NCBI GenBank assembly: GCA_902562015.1 | Contig: CACERX010000012.1 | Span: forward strand, 1-31,664 | Direction: 5' to 3' | DNA from: an uncultured SAR324 cluster bacterium | Lineage (GTDB): Bacteria; SAR324; NAC60-12 | Length of the DNA stretch: 31,664 nucleotides | Part shown: piece by piece, positions 8,975 through 17,496 of the stretch | How positions within the stretch are numbered: position 1 is the stretch's first letter | Layout: every line of letters starts with the position of its first letter | Translations under genes and position numbers: made by a program | The notes under the pieces: generated by a model | The model's input: the letters and a program-made list of their open reading frames with translations, nothing else | Told to the model about the DNA's origin: nothing | Databases searched by the model: none

Positions 8975-9865
8975 TTGAATAATCAAAAAAAAGGAATTTT
9001 TTTCGCTTTACTTGCTGTTATTGGTGGTGGACTCTTTGCTATTCCATATCGACTAAGTTTAGATACTGTAAGTCCACTTCCGGTAATTTGGGGACTTTTT
9101 TTGTGCGCTTTTTTGTTTTCTTTACCTGGAGCATGGCTGGCGCGCCATCATACAAAGTTTTCTTGGAAGATAGCAGGAATAACCCTAGCTACATCATTAG
9201 CGGGAGTTCTGGGTAATTATTCTATTTGCCAGGCACTGAACCTGGCTTCACCTACACTGATGGTTTTGCTGATGCGAAGCGAAGTCATTATTGCAATGAT
9301 CCTTGGTTGGATGTTTTTGAAAGAATCTGTAACATTACGCATTTTTACCGCGGTAGTGTTGATTATTATAGGGATATTGGTAATGAAGCTTGATTCTCTC
9401 ATTTTTGAGATGAAGGAATGGTCATCAATACTCTGGTCTATTTCTGCTGCATTTGGTTTTGCATCGATGCAGGTTCTTGCAAAGAGTATAATTCATGAGA
9501 TAAATCCACAGGTTTTGAATGTTTTTCGTTTGACAATTGGACTTTTACTACTCTGGTGTGTTGAAGAAGTGCGAATTGAAATTCCGGTTCTGAATATTTC
9601 AGGATGGATATGGATTGCAATGGCCGCATTTTGTGGTCCATTTTGGGCGCGGTTGGCATTTACTTATACTTTACGATACCTTACTCTTTCTAAGGCGAAT
9701 ATAATTGTTTCTTTCGCACCTATGATGACACTCTTGTTCGAATTTTTAGTTTTTGGTACTCTGATCACCAGGCTTGAAATACTAGGTGGAGTCATCATGC
9801 TCGCAGCAATTATTTGGGTTTTTCTCCCCGGACTAAACATGAATGCAGAAAATACTGAAAATTAA
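8975..9865 (+). CDS. EamA/DMT-family permease
   Basis: A 296-aa hydrophobic protein with about ten transmembrane helices in two EamA repeats (about residues 5-137 and 148-287). The second helix of each half carries the typical pattern, for example LLMRSEVIIAMILGWMFLKE at the end of repeat one. DMT permeases move metabolites such as amino acids across the inner membrane; the substrate is unknown. The start is TTG at 8975: an in-frame stop lies immediately upstream (8972-8974), and the next Met would delete about three helices. The Shine-Dalgarno sequence is weak. A DadA-like oxidoreductase follows after 52 bases, so the two may be co-expressed. Confidence 0.86.
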   Translation: MNNQKKGIFFALLAVIGGGLFAIPYRLSLDTVSPLPVIWGLFLCAFLFSLPGAWLARHHTKFSWKIAGITLATSLAGVLGNYSICQALNLASPTLMVLLMRSEVIIAMILGWMFLKESVTLRIFTAVVLIIIGILVMKLDSLIFEMKEWSSILWSISAAFGFASMQVLAKSIIHEINPQVLNVFRLTIGLLLLWCVEEVRIEIPVLNISGWIWIAMAAFCGPFWARLAFTYTLRYLTLSKANIIVSFAPMMTLLFEFLVFGTLITRLEILGGVIMLAAIIWVFLPGLNMNAENTEN

Positions 9866-9917
9866 TCTGATTATGTACCAAAAAAATTTTAATGCTTCTA
9901 AAAATAAAAAATAAAAT

Positions 9918-11165
9918 ATGGAAATATTAATACTCGGAGGAGGAGTTACTGGAATTTCAACTGCTTATCAGCTTCTGAAGGATGGGCATAAAGTTATTGT
10001 AGTCGATAGAAATCATCCTGGTACAGGTGGAGCAAGTTTTGGAAATGCAGGACTTATTGCCGTGGGGCATTCCATTGCTTGGGGTTCTCCAAAGGCACTC
10101 AAAATCTGGATCAAAACTTTGTTTCATGATCATCCTGTATTCAGGATGAATTTGAGTTTGGATCCTCAACTGGTTCGTTGGGGATTGAAATTTTTGGCCC
10201 AGTGTACAAACTCGAGGGCAGTGCAGAATTCACTAGATAAACACAGAATTTCTACTTACTCACAGAAGATTCTGAATCAGGTTGTTGCAGAAACAGGAGT
10301 TAAATATGAACAAAATACAAAAGGTCTGCTTTTTCTTTATAGGAATCAGCAGGCTTTTGAAGAAGGGATTGAACATATCGAATTGCTTAAGGGTGCAGGC
10401 CAAAATCTGGAAACTGCTTATAAAGATCGTGTGTTGGAAATAATTCCTGAACTGCAAAGTTCAGAAGATCAAATTTCTGGAGGAATTTTTTCTCCGGATG
10501 ATGAGTCTGGGGACTCCAGAATATTTTGTCAACAACTGATGGATATTTGCAGGAGTATGGGAGGTATTTTTTTGCATGATGTAACAATAGAACGGCTAGA
10601 AACATCCGGAGGTTTAATAAAGAGAGTTGTTTCAAACAAGGGTGTTTACACTGCTGATCGTTATGTGCTTTGTTTAGGTTCTTGGAGCCCTTTACTTGTA
10701 AGGTCTTCACTGGGTATTCGGCTTACCATTTATCCTGTCAAGGGTTACTCCATCACAGTTCCAGTAGAAAATCATCATACACCGCCAGTAATTGGGGGAT
10801 TGCATGAAGAAGATTTTCTGGGATTTGCTCCAATGGGAGATCATTTCAGGATCAGTTCCGTCTCAGAATTTTCCGGATACGATGTTGGTCACACTCCCGA
10901 AGATTTTGAACACATCTTTAAATGTGCAAAAAAACTTTTTCCAAATGCGGGGAATTATGATAAGGCAAAATGCTGGTCTGGATTACGTCCAATGACTCCG
11001 GAAGGTACCCCTATTCTGGGTAAGGGACCGCATTCAAACTTGTACTACAATACAGGTCACGGTCATTTGGGATGGACTATGTCATCAGGGACTGCTCGTA
11101 TTACGGCAGATTTGATTGGAGGTAAAAAACCTGAAATTCCTATTGAAAAGATGGGGGTACGATAA
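9918..11165 (+). CDS. DadA-like FAD-dependent D-amino acid dehydrogenase/oxidoreductase
   Basis: A 415-aa DAO-family flavoprotein. The N-terminal dinucleotide fold has GGGVTG (G7, G9, G12) followed by Asp-Arg at the end of the second strand (VVDRN), then ASFGNAGLI, typical of DadA (ASxANAG). The C-terminus has CWSGLRPMTPEGTPILG and YYNTGHGHLGWTMSSGTA, the conserved FAD-contact region of the small-subunit DadA class. It would oxidise D-amino acids to oxo acids and pass electrons to the respiratory chain at the inner membrane. The exact substrate is uncertain; hydroxyproline- or sarcosine-type relatives are close. No clear Shine-Dalgarno precedes the ATG. It ends 85 bases from the convergent prmC. 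Confidence 0.87.
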   Translation: MEILILGGGVTGISTAYQLLKDGHKVIVVDRNHPGTGGASFGNAGLIAVGHSIAWGSPKALKIWIKTLFHDHPVFRMNLSLDPQLVRWGLKFLAQCTNSRAVQNSLDKHRISTYSQKILNQVVAETGVKYEQNTKGLLFLYRNQQAFEEGIEHIELLKGAGQNLETAYKDRVLEIIPELQSSEDQISGGIFSPDDESGDSRIFCQQLMDICRSMGGIFLHDVTIERLETSGGLIKRVVSNKGVYTADRYVLCLGSWSPLLVRSSLGIRLTIYPVKGYSITVPVENHHTPPVIGGLHEEDFLGFAPMGDHFRISSVSEFSGYDVGHTPEDFEHIFKCAKKLFPNAGNYDKAKCWSGLRPMTPEGTPILGKGPHSNLYYNTGHGHLGWTMSSGTARITADLIGGKKPEIPIEKMGVR

Positions 11166-11250
11166 TTTATTCTGTGTAACAAGAGGTGCACAATATAGTT
11201 CTGATTGGAATTATTCACATGTAAGTTTTAGTGAAAGGAATTTGAGTGGC

Positions 11251-12156
11251 TCAATTAGCTTCCTTGCCTAAAACCCAGACTCTATAGTTCCTTTGCAAGT
11301 CAGGGATGAAGCTTGATGATTCCCATGCGGGGAACTTGCCCTGAATTTTTTTTAAGGCAGATCTCTGGTCAAAACCGATTTCCAAAATCATTTTTCCATT
11401 CCTTTTCAGCATACCGTTTGCAACATCAAGAAGATAGCGGTAAAAAAAAAGTCCGTCCTTTCCACCATCTAATGCTTTTCTCGGTTCAAACTGAGACACT
11501 TCTGTCTGAAGGTCAGCAATTTTTTTTGAGGGAATATATGGCGGATTGCTAACTACGAAATCAAGTTTTGAAGGAAAGTCTATTTCAGAAAAAAGATCAC
11601 TCTGTTTAAGCTCCAAGATATTGTTGCGTGGTGTCAGCAATTTTTTGTAACTTTGGATATTCCGTTTAGCAATTTCAAGTATTTCTTCTGAATAATCTAC
11701 GGAAGTAATATGGAGGTTAGTGAGTTCAGAACAAAGGGCCAGAGGAATAGCGGCGGTCCCGGTACCAAGCTCTGCTATAAAGCAAGTTTTTCCTTTATTG
11801 GTTTTTTCCCATTTCAATATTTCCTCAACCGCAGTCTCGACTAATGTTTCAGTATCAGGACGGGGGATTAAAGTGTCTTTGCTGACCTTCAAATTGAGAG
11901 ACCAGAACTCTTTTTCACCTGTTAAATATGCCACGGGACATCCCAGAGAACGTTGCCGCAACAGTTCAATGAAATCTGCCAGTTGATAGCCATTCACCTG
12001 TTGTTCTCCTTTTAAAATAAGGTCTAAACGTTGACATCCCAGTACATGTGAAAGTAACAGTTCTGCATCTAATCTTGGAGATTTTGGTTTGATTCCTATA
12101 AGCTCCTCGGTTGCGGAGTTTATTATGCTGGATATCGTACTTTGCTCAATGTTCAC
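11251..12156 (-). CDS. prmC: Peptide chain release factor N5-glutamine methyltransferase
   Basis: A 301-aa SAM-dependent methyltransferase. The N-terminal helical domain (about 1-85) includes the family's RLDAELLLSHVLG, followed by PRPDTE (99-103 region), the SAM-binding ELGTGTAAI (129-137) and the catalytic NPPY (204-207). It methylates the glutamine of the GGQ motif in RF1 and RF2. The start is GTG at 12156. Its usual partner prfA is not adjacent, so it stands alone between the convergent dadA-like gene and the DAHP synthase gene. In ELGTGT the usual second Gly-Ser/Gly is Thr, an ordinary variant. A candidate promoter lies upstream at 12196-12224. Confidence 0.93.
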   Translation of the reverse strand: MNIEQSTISSIINSATEELIGIKPKSPRLDAELLLSHVLGCQRLDLILKGEQQVNGYQLADFIELLRQRSLGCPVAYLTGEKEFWSLNLKVSKDTLIPRPDTETLVETAVEEILKWEKTNKGKTCFIAELGTGTAAIPLALCSELTNLHITSVDYSEEILEIAKRNIQSYKKLLTPRNNILELKQSDLFSEIDFPSKLDFVVSNPPYIPSKKIADLQTEVSQFEPRKALDGGKDGLFFYRYLLDVANGMLKRNGKMILEIGFDQRSALKKIQGKFPAWESSSFIPDLQRNYRVWVLGKEAN

Positions 12157-12195
12157 TGCCAGAGAATTTAGTCATTGGTTTGCTTTCTAGTTTTG

Positions 12196-12224
12196 AAGAT
12201 AAAAAAATGTATTTTTCTACCCAA
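12196..12224 (-). promoter_or_regulatory. Candidate sigma70 promoter for prmC
   Basis: On the minus strand, TTGGGT (12224-12219) and TATCTT (12201-12196) are separated by 17 bases, about 40 bases before the prmC GTG. The match is moderate, and the region is AT-rich enough for chance hits. Confidence 0.35.
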
Positions 12225-12298
12225 TCCCTTAGGAATTAATGAAAAAACTTATTTAAAGGCAGGAGGATTTACAGATTTAATAATTTAATTGATAGCAA

Positions 12299-13342
12299 TT
12301 AACTGAATTTCATCAGAGATTGATTTGCATTAAGAATTATTCTTTCTGTATTTTCCCAATCTAGGCAGGCATCTGTAATGGATACTCCGTATTGAAGGCT
12401 TGTTGATATCGTCTGATTACCTCCATTTATGTTGCTTTCGATCATAATACCGATAATTGAATTATTACCCTTTTCTATCTGATGTATTGCGTCTCTTAAT
12501 ACAAGTTCTTGGCGTGAGGGGTCTTTCCCGGAGTTGGCATGATTGCAGTCTATCATAATGGTTTCAGGCAATCCTTCTGATGCTAATGATTTTGCAGCTT
12601 TGTGAATAGAAATAGCATCATAATTGGGGCCATTATTACCACCACGTAAAACTAAATGTACATTAGGGTTACCAGAAGTTTGAATTGCGGAAGATAGACC
12701 TTCATTATTAATGCCCAAAAAATGGTGTGGCTGTAATGCAGATTTCATGGCATTGATGGCCACACTCAATCCTCCATCAGTTCCATTTTTAAAACCTACA
12801 GGCATCGACAATCCACTGGCCATTTCCCTGTGTGTTTGTGACTCAGTGGTTCTTGCCCCAATTGCACTCCATGAAATCAAATCCGCCAAATATTGAGGTG
12901 TAATTGGGTCAAGTGTCTCTGTGGCGCAAGGCAGTCCTAGGGCATTAATTCCTATTAGTAACCGTCGAGCAAGTTCTATCCCTTTGTTGATTTTATGAGT
13001 TCCGTCTAATTCAGGATCATTAATCAATCCTTTCCATCCAACTGTAGTACGCGGTTTTTCAAAATAGACACGCATAACAACAAGAATTGTATCTGAAACT
13101 TCATCAGCTAGCGATTTTAGACGCGTTGCATATTCAAGAGCTGACTCCGGATCATGAATAGAACATGGTCCGACAATCATCAATAAACGGGAGTCCTCTC
13201 CTTCTAAAATACTTCTTATAGCATTTCTTGCATTTAAGACGTTTTCAACAACGTTGTCTGATACTGGCAAAATATCTTTGAGTTTTTTTGGTGAAGTTAT
13301 CGGTAAAACTTCAACAATATTAAGGTTTTCAGTTCGTGTCAT
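12299..13342 (-). CDS. 3-deoxy-7-phosphoheptulonate (DAHP) synthase, class I AroF/G/H type
   Basis: A 347-aa protein, the normal length of the E. coli AroF/AroG/AroH family. It has GPCSIHDP, FEKPRTTVGWKGLINDP, WSAIGARTTESQTHREMASG, PVGFKNGTDG, LRGGNNGPNYD and IDCNHANSGKDP, the metal- and PEP-binding signatures. It condenses phosphoenolpyruvate and erythrose 4-phosphate as the first step of the shikimate pathway. The N-terminal extension that carries feedback regulation in this class is present (residues 1-50), but which aromatic amino acid inhibits it cannot be read with certainty. The start is ATG at 13342. It stands downstream of tRNA-Pro on the same strand, with 131 bases of AT-rich sequence between. 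Confidence 0.95.
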   Translation of the reverse strand: MTRTENLNIVEVLPITSPKKLKDILPVSDNVVENVLNARNAIRSILEGEDSRLLMIVGPCSIHDPESALEYATRLKSLADEVSDTILVVMRVYFEKPRTTVGWKGLINDPELDGTHKINKGIELARRLLIGINALGLPCATETLDPITPQYLADLISWSAIGARTTESQTHREMASGLSMPVGFKNGTDGGLSVAINAMKSALQPHHFLGINNEGLSSAIQTSGNPNVHLVLRGGNNGPNYDAISIHKAAKSLASEGLPETIMIDCNHANSGKDPSRQELVLRDAIHQIEKGNNSIIGIMIESNINGGNQTISTSLQYGVSITDACLDWENTERIILNANQSLMKFS

Positions 13343-13473
13343 TAATAAGAATTAAATTATAATTAACGATTAAATAAATTTAAATTATCTTTTATACTCA
13401 ATAAAATCCGTTGCAGGAGTCGGTCTTTAAAAGTTTTAGAGGGAATAAATTGCTTAAGACATCATCTGGCAGG

Positions 13474-13550
13474 TGGTCGGAGCGACTGGATTTGAACCAG
13501 CGACCGCACGCCCCCCAGGCGTGTGCGCTACCAGGCTGCGCTACGCTCCG
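13474..13550 (-). tRNA. tRNA-Pro (anticodon GGG)
   Basis: A complete 77-nt cloverleaf on the minus strand. The acceptor CGGAGCG pairs with CGCTCCG. The D stem is GCGC/GCGC, with AGCCTGGTA in the loop. The anticodon stem CACGC/GCGTG encloses CTGGGGG, giving anticodon GGG. The T stem GCTGG/CCAGT, which includes one G-T pair, encloses TTCAAAT. The discriminator is A, and the CCA end is encoded (13474-13476). It reads CCC and CCU proline codons. Confidence 0.97.
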
Positions 13551-13642
13551 ACGTTTCTAATTATGGAATACGTAATTCGAATAAGAGTCAAGTCCTTTGA
13601 AAATCTATGTAGAAGATTTTTTAGGAAGCTAATTAAAAATTT

Positions 13643-14098
13643 TTATCCGACAAGATAAGAACCTGTACCTGCTGCTATCAGTATACCCTTTTCATCATGC
13701 AACTCCATTCGAGTTACAGAAACTTTATTCCCTGTACGAAGTTTAGTTCCTGTTGCAGTAAAAAATTTTCCTAATCCGGGACGTAAAAAGTCCACACGCA
13801 GATCTATTGTGCCTATTTTTGAAAATCTCTGAGAAATTTCCTCAAAAGAATGATACTCCATTTTTTTCATGATTTCGGTCCAAACTACCATGCCTCCTAT
13901 TGCATCCAAAACAGAAGAGATGACTCCACCGTGTAGATTCCCGCGTTTGAAATTTCCGATCAATTCGGGACGCATTTCAAAACGAATTCCAAGGCTATCC
14001 ATGCCTAATGATTCTATTTTAATCCCAATCAGTTTATTAAATGGTATTCGCTCTTCTGTGATTTCCCGGAGTAGCTGTAGGAGTTTCTCTTTTTGCAT
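13643..14098 (-). CDS. PaaI-like hotdog-fold thioesterase
   Basis: A 151-aa single hotdog-domain protein. The segment GNLHGGVISSVLDAIGGMVVW is the family's HGG motif followed by the long hotdog helix. The later part (RVDFLRPGLGKFFTATG, then VTRMELHDEKGILIAAGTGSYLV) matches the beta-sheet of PaaI/YbdB-type acyl-CoA thioesterases. The substrate is unknown. The ATG at 14098 is the first Met. It lies 57 bases downstream of the DUF445 gene on the same strand. Some homologues act as DHNA-CoA thioesterase in menaquinone synthesis; with a men cluster about 6 kb away this is a possibility, but no evidence here favours it. Confidence 0.85.
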   Translation of the reverse strand: MQKEKLLQLLREITEERIPFNKLIGIKIESLGMDSLGIRFEMRPELIGNFKRGNLHGGVISSVLDAIGGMVVWTEIMKKMEYHSFEEISQRFSKIGTIDLRVDFLRPGLGKFFTATGTKLRTGNKVSVTRMELHDEKGILIAAGTGSYLVG

Positions 14099-14155
14099 TA
14101 CAGTTTTATGATGAGTTTGTAGCTTAAATTACTTTAAATCCTGTAGAATGTCTTT

Positions 14156-14917
14156 TTAAATGACAAAAGATGTAATCAGGCCTATTAGTCCTCCAAAAAT
14201 TCCGCCCCATACAACAAGCCAGCCTAGATGTTTTTGAATCATACTTTCAATAATTCCCTTTACCATTTCAGGAGTAAGTTCTTCCAGACGTTCGTTTACT
14301 ATTCCATCTATTTTTTGATGAAGATCTTGGCTTTTTGTAAATTCATCCTGTTTCTTACGCATGGCTTTTTGAAATTGTTCAGACTCAGCAATTTTTAGTA
14401 CAACTAAATGCATTTTGTCATTAAAAGGCTCCCTAAGAGATTCCAGTGTCTGTATTCCTCCCGCCATGGACAGCAGAGGCCCAAAACTGGATTTTTGAAT
14501 TACTTCCAACAACGAGTCAAATGCAGGATTTAAATTAATCTCTTTAAATACCTGTTTAAAGTCTGGAAGAAACTTTGATCCATCCTTACCTTTGAAGAAT
14601 TTTTCTAAATTATTCCTGTCAAAAAATTGAATCATTATCAGCTTATGGATTCCTGTTTTGAAATCTTCAAAATGCAGTGGGACTACTCCAGAACCATAGA
14701 TACCCGGTACACGCTCAAACAGCATGTATACTGCTAGCCAGTTTGTTAGTGCACCTGATAGTGAGAATAATCCAATGTTCAATATAGTTTTACTCCATGG
14801 TTCAGAAGTTAAGAAACCGAATACAACTAAAGCAGAAGCTATTAAATTTGTCCAAATGCGTTTTTCAAAAAATATTCCTGAATCTTTTGAGTCATTCACT
14901 AAAATTGTTTGGCTCAT
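14156..14917 (-). CDS. DUF445 family membrane protein
   Basis: A 253-aa protein with an N-terminal hydrophobic pair of helices (about residues 25-70) containing FSLSGALTNWLAVYMLFERVPGIYGSGVVP, the DUF445 signature (GalTNwlAi.mLF.p). A long helical, charged central region follows, and a final membrane helix closes the protein (WLVVWGGIFGGLIGLITSFVI, about 233-253). The topology is that of an inner-membrane protein of unknown biochemical role. The start is ATG at 14917. It stands between the thioesterase gene and the DUF3015 gene on the same strand. Confidence 0.82.
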   Translation of the reverse strand: MSQTILVNDSKDSGIFFEKRIWTNLIASALVVFGFLTSEPWSKTILNIGLFSLSGALTNWLAVYMLFERVPGIYGSGVVPLHFEDFKTGIHKLIMIQFFDRNNLEKFFKGKDGSKFLPDFKQVFKEINLNPAFDSLLEVIQKSSFGPLLSMAGGIQTLESLREPFNDKMHLVVLKIAESEQFQKAMRKKQDEFTKSQDLHQKIDGIVNERLEELTPEMVKGIIESMIQKHLGWLVVWGGIFGGLIGLITSFVI

Positions 14918-14981
14918 TTTTTTAAAAGTTTTAAAAGTAGTTTTAATTTGGAGAACTGGATCAGACTACACTGATAAAATT

Positions 14982-15503
14982 CTATCCTGATTTACAACCT
15001 GAGGCAAGCAGTGGGGATTGTCTAATAAAGGAAATAAAACGATCTGTGGTTTTTTCAACTTCATAAACTAAACTTTTTGCTATAGTTGGACTTTTTGAGT
15101 CAAATACTTTCGAATAATTTGTTTTTATAATTAGGCCAAAATCTGAATTACTCATTGAACACCCTGCAATCTGTGAAAGAGCTTCCAGATGCATTCCTTT
15201 CCCTTTAGCACTATCTTCACGGACATGATGTAAATTGTCTTCTAAGAACAATAAAACCTGTTCTTTCTGAGGTTTATAAAAATTATCTGAGGGATGTCCA
15301 CGCTCACAACCTAATGTTTCAGATGAACGCGCAGCAGCCATAACACTTCCGGAAGGAATTAGAGTGGAACTGCTGAATATTCCCATAATCCCGGGGGGAG
15401 AAGGCACTTTTGGGCATTTATGGCGAGCCGATACAATCTCAAAGCACCAGGAAAGTATAAATAATAGTATTGTAACTTCCCTGAGAAAAAACCCCTTTTT
15501 CAA
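14982..15503 (-). CDS. Exported DUF3015-like protein
   Basis: A 173-aa protein with an N-terminal signal sequence (hydrophobic VTILLFILSWCFEIVSA, likely cleavage near residue 26). The mature part follows the DUF3015 layout: a short Gly/Ser-rich strand region (GIMGIFSSSTLIPSGSVMAA), then Cys and a helical domain FLEDNLHHVREDSAKGKGMHLEALSQIAGC ending in NYSKVF, like FV..N...L..DmA.G.Ge.L..La.l.Gc...F......nf..IF. Function unknown; probably periplasmic. The start is TTG at 15503, supported by an AGGAGA Shine-Dalgarno about 8 bases upstream and by the signal sequence; there is no earlier in-frame ATG. It lies 59 bases after aapP. Confidence 0.65.
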   Translation of the reverse strand: MKKGFFLREVTILLFILSWCFEIVSARHKCPKVPSPPGIMGIFSSSTLIPSGSVMAAARSSETLGCERGHPSDNFYKPQKEQVLLFLEDNLHHVREDSAKGKGMHLEALSQIAGCSMSNSDFGLIIKTNYSKVFDSKSPTIAKSLVYEVEKTTDRFISFIRQSPLLASGCKSG

Positions 15504-15562
15504 CTACTGTCTCCTGAAATTGGTAGCAAAGGATTGCAAGAAATGCTGAGAAAAATTTACAG

Positions 15563-16327
15563 TTACAGAATTTGGCTCAGGAAGAGCTTTGTCCGCTCAT
15601 GCTGCGGATTGTTGAAAAAATTATGCGGATCATTGCTTTCTATAATTTCTCCTTCATCCATAAAAATTACACTGTCAGCCACAGCAGTTGCGAATCCCAT
15701 TTCATGAGTAACCACCAGCATTGTCATACCGCTTTCAGCCAATTCTGTCATTACCTCAAGAACCTCCTTGATCATTTCTGGATCAAGTGCCGAAGTGGGC
15801 TCATCAAAAAGCATGATTCTGGGATTCATACATAATGAACGGGCGATGGCCACGCGTTGTTGTTGTCCTCCTGAAAGTTGCCCCGGGTATTTATGTGCCT
15901 GTTCCGGTATTTTTACTCTTTTTAGGTATTCCATGGCACTTTCTTCCGCTTCAGACTTAGGTGTTTTTCTGACCCAAATAGGCGCCAGAGAGCAGTTTTC
16001 CAAGGCAGTCAGATGTGGAAAAAGGTTAAAATGCTGAAATACCATTCCTACTTCTGAGCGAACAATTTCAATGTTTTTTAGGTCACTTGTAAGTTCTGTT
16101 CCATCCACAACTATACTTCCCTGCTGATGCTCTTCCAACCTGTTAATGCATCGTATAAGCGTGGATTTCCCTGATCCGGATGGTCCACAAATCACAATTT
16201 TAGCCCCACGTTTTACTTCAAGATTAATATTTTTAAGTACATGGAAATCACCAAACCACTTGTGCATGGATTTAATTGTGATCATGAGCTCTGATGCGTC
16301 TGTTTTAGTTTGTTCTGCATAAGACAT
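15563..16327 (-). CDS. aapP: General L-amino acid ABC transporter, ATP-binding subunit
   Basis: A 254-aa ATPase of the polar amino-acid class. The Walker A is GPSGSGKST (48-56), the Q-loop is [13 protein letters not shown], the ABC signature is LSGGQQQRV (151-159), and the Walker B is IMLFDEP (171-177) followed by TSALDPE and the switch His in VVTHEMGFA. The C-terminus [10 protein letters not shown] is typical of AapP/BztD/GlnQ. It powers uptake through AapQ-AapM. The ATG at 16327 is 29 bases after the aapM stop, and it is the last gene of the aapJQMP set. Confidence 0.95.
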   Translation of the reverse strand: MSYAEQTKTDASELMITIKSMHKWFGDFHVLKNINLEVKRGAKIVICGPSGSGKSTLIRCINRLEEHQQGSIVVDGTELTSDLKNIEIVRSEVGMVFQHFNLFPHLTALENCSLAPIWVRKTPKSEAEESAMEYLKRVKIPEQAHKYPGQLSGGQQQRVAIARSLCMNPRIMLFDEPTSALDPEMIKEVLEVMTELAESGMTMLVVTHEMGFATAVADSVIFMDEGEIIESNDPHNFFNNPQHERTKLFLSQIL

Positions 16328-16356
16328 AAGGTAATTTTAATTTAAGTTTTTTGGTT

Positions 16357-17484
16357 TTAATGTCCTGTATGAAGTTTCTTTTCTAAGTAAAGAGAATAGC
16401 GTGACATGCCGAAACAACTTAGGAAAAAAAACAGGGCAACAAATATATAAATCTCGTATGCTAATCCAGCCCACTGTGAATCTGCCAGTGATGCATCTCC
16501 GATCCCCAATAAGTCCAACATTCCAATAATTAGTACTAGGGTAGTATCTTTGTAAAGACCAATGAATGTATTTACTATACCAGGGATTGAAATCTTCAAT
16601 GCCTGGGGCAGAACAATCAATCTATTAGCCTGCCAGTATGTCAGTCCAAGAGAATCACCTGCTTCGTGTTGACCTTTTTCAATAGCCTGCAGTCCACCAC
16701 GAATAACCTCGGCCATATAAGCAGACGCGAACAAGGTTACCATGATCAGCACTCTTAATAATAAATCAAAAACTGTTCCAGGCGGCAGGAAATAATTGAG
16801 CATCGTTGAGGCTACAAAAAGCAACACGATCAGTGGTACACCGCGAATAAACTCTATGAAGAATACACATAGTATTCTCAATACCGGCATCTTTGATTGT
16901 CGTCCCAAGGCCAGAACTATTCCAATTGGGAGAGAAAATGAGATTCCTGTTACTCCTAAAATTAGAGTAAGCATAATTCCACCAAACTGATCGGTGTCCA
17001 CCCTTTCAAGCCCAAGTCCTCCTACAAGCAGCCAACCAGTGATGAAAGGAAAAACTGCTGAATATATAAAGCCATATTTTCTATATGGCAGATTCTCATA
17101 TAGAACAGGAATTAAAGCAAGCACGAGCATTACAAAAGACAAATTTACGCGCCACTGTAAGTGTCCGGGATAGAATCCATATGTAAAAAGAGATAAACGA
17201 TTTTCAATGAATGCCCAGCAAGCACCTAGTGCTGGTGAGGACATTTGGTCCCAGCATTCCTGGCGGTTTCCTGCAGTCCAGATGGAATTAACTACTGCCC
17301 ATTCAAAAAATGGAGGAAGAATCTCCCACAAAAACCAAAATGCCAACAGTGTCAATATTGTATTTAGAGTTGAAGAAAACAGGTTTTGTCTGACCCATGC
17401 CAAAGGTCCGGTTGTTTTAACAGGAGGAGGTAGGTTCGGGTGTGTCCCCGGGACATATTCTTTTTCTAATGAACTATTATTCAT
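16357..17484 (-). CDS. aapM: General L-amino acid ABC transporter, permease AapM
   Basis: A 375-aa inner-membrane permease. The family-specific N-terminal extension precedes the transport domain, including GACWAFIENRLSLFTYGFYPGHLQWR, close to the AapM/BztC hallmark. Residues about 170-370 form the BPD_transp_1 domain with the EAA loop AGDSLGLTYWQANRLIVLPQALK, the site of contact with AapP. It forms a heterodimer with AapQ. The ATG at 17484 is 12 bases after the aapQ stop, so the genes are co-transcribed. The next gene is aapP. Confidence 0.94.
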   Translation of the reverse strand: MNNSSLEKEYVPGTHPNLPPPVKTTGPLAWVRQNLFSSTLNTILTLLAFWFLWEILPPFFEWAVVNSIWTAGNRQECWDQMSSPALGACWAFIENRLSLFTYGFYPGHLQWRVNLSFVMLVLALIPVLYENLPYRKYGFIYSAVFPFITGWLLVGGLGLERVDTDQFGGIMLTLILGVTGISFSLPIGIVLALGRQSKMPVLRILCVFFIEFIRGVPLIVLLFVASTMLNYFLPPGTVFDLLLRVLIMVTLFASAYMAEVIRGGLQAIEKGQHEAGDSLGLTYWQANRLIVLPQALKISIPGIVNTFIGLYKDTTLVLIIGMLDLLGIGDASLADSQWAGLAYEIYIFVALFFFLSCFGMSRYSLYLEKKLHTGH

Positions 17485-17496
17485 AAATTATTTTAT

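Noticed and set aside
13351..13356. TATAAT-like -10 before the DAHP synthase gene
   Set aside because: It leaves only a few bases of leader and has a poor -35; in such AT-rich sequence it is likely chance.
13560..13591. Possible promoter for tRNA-Pro (TTGACT and CATAAT on the minus strand)
   Set aside because: The spacing is 20 bases, too long for a normal sigma70 promoter, and the -10 is only 8 bases from the mature tRNA end.
13473..13658. ORF on the + strand beginning MVGATGFEPATARPPG
   Set aside because: It is the antisense of tRNA-Pro; this peptide is a well-known false gene call produced by tRNA sequences.
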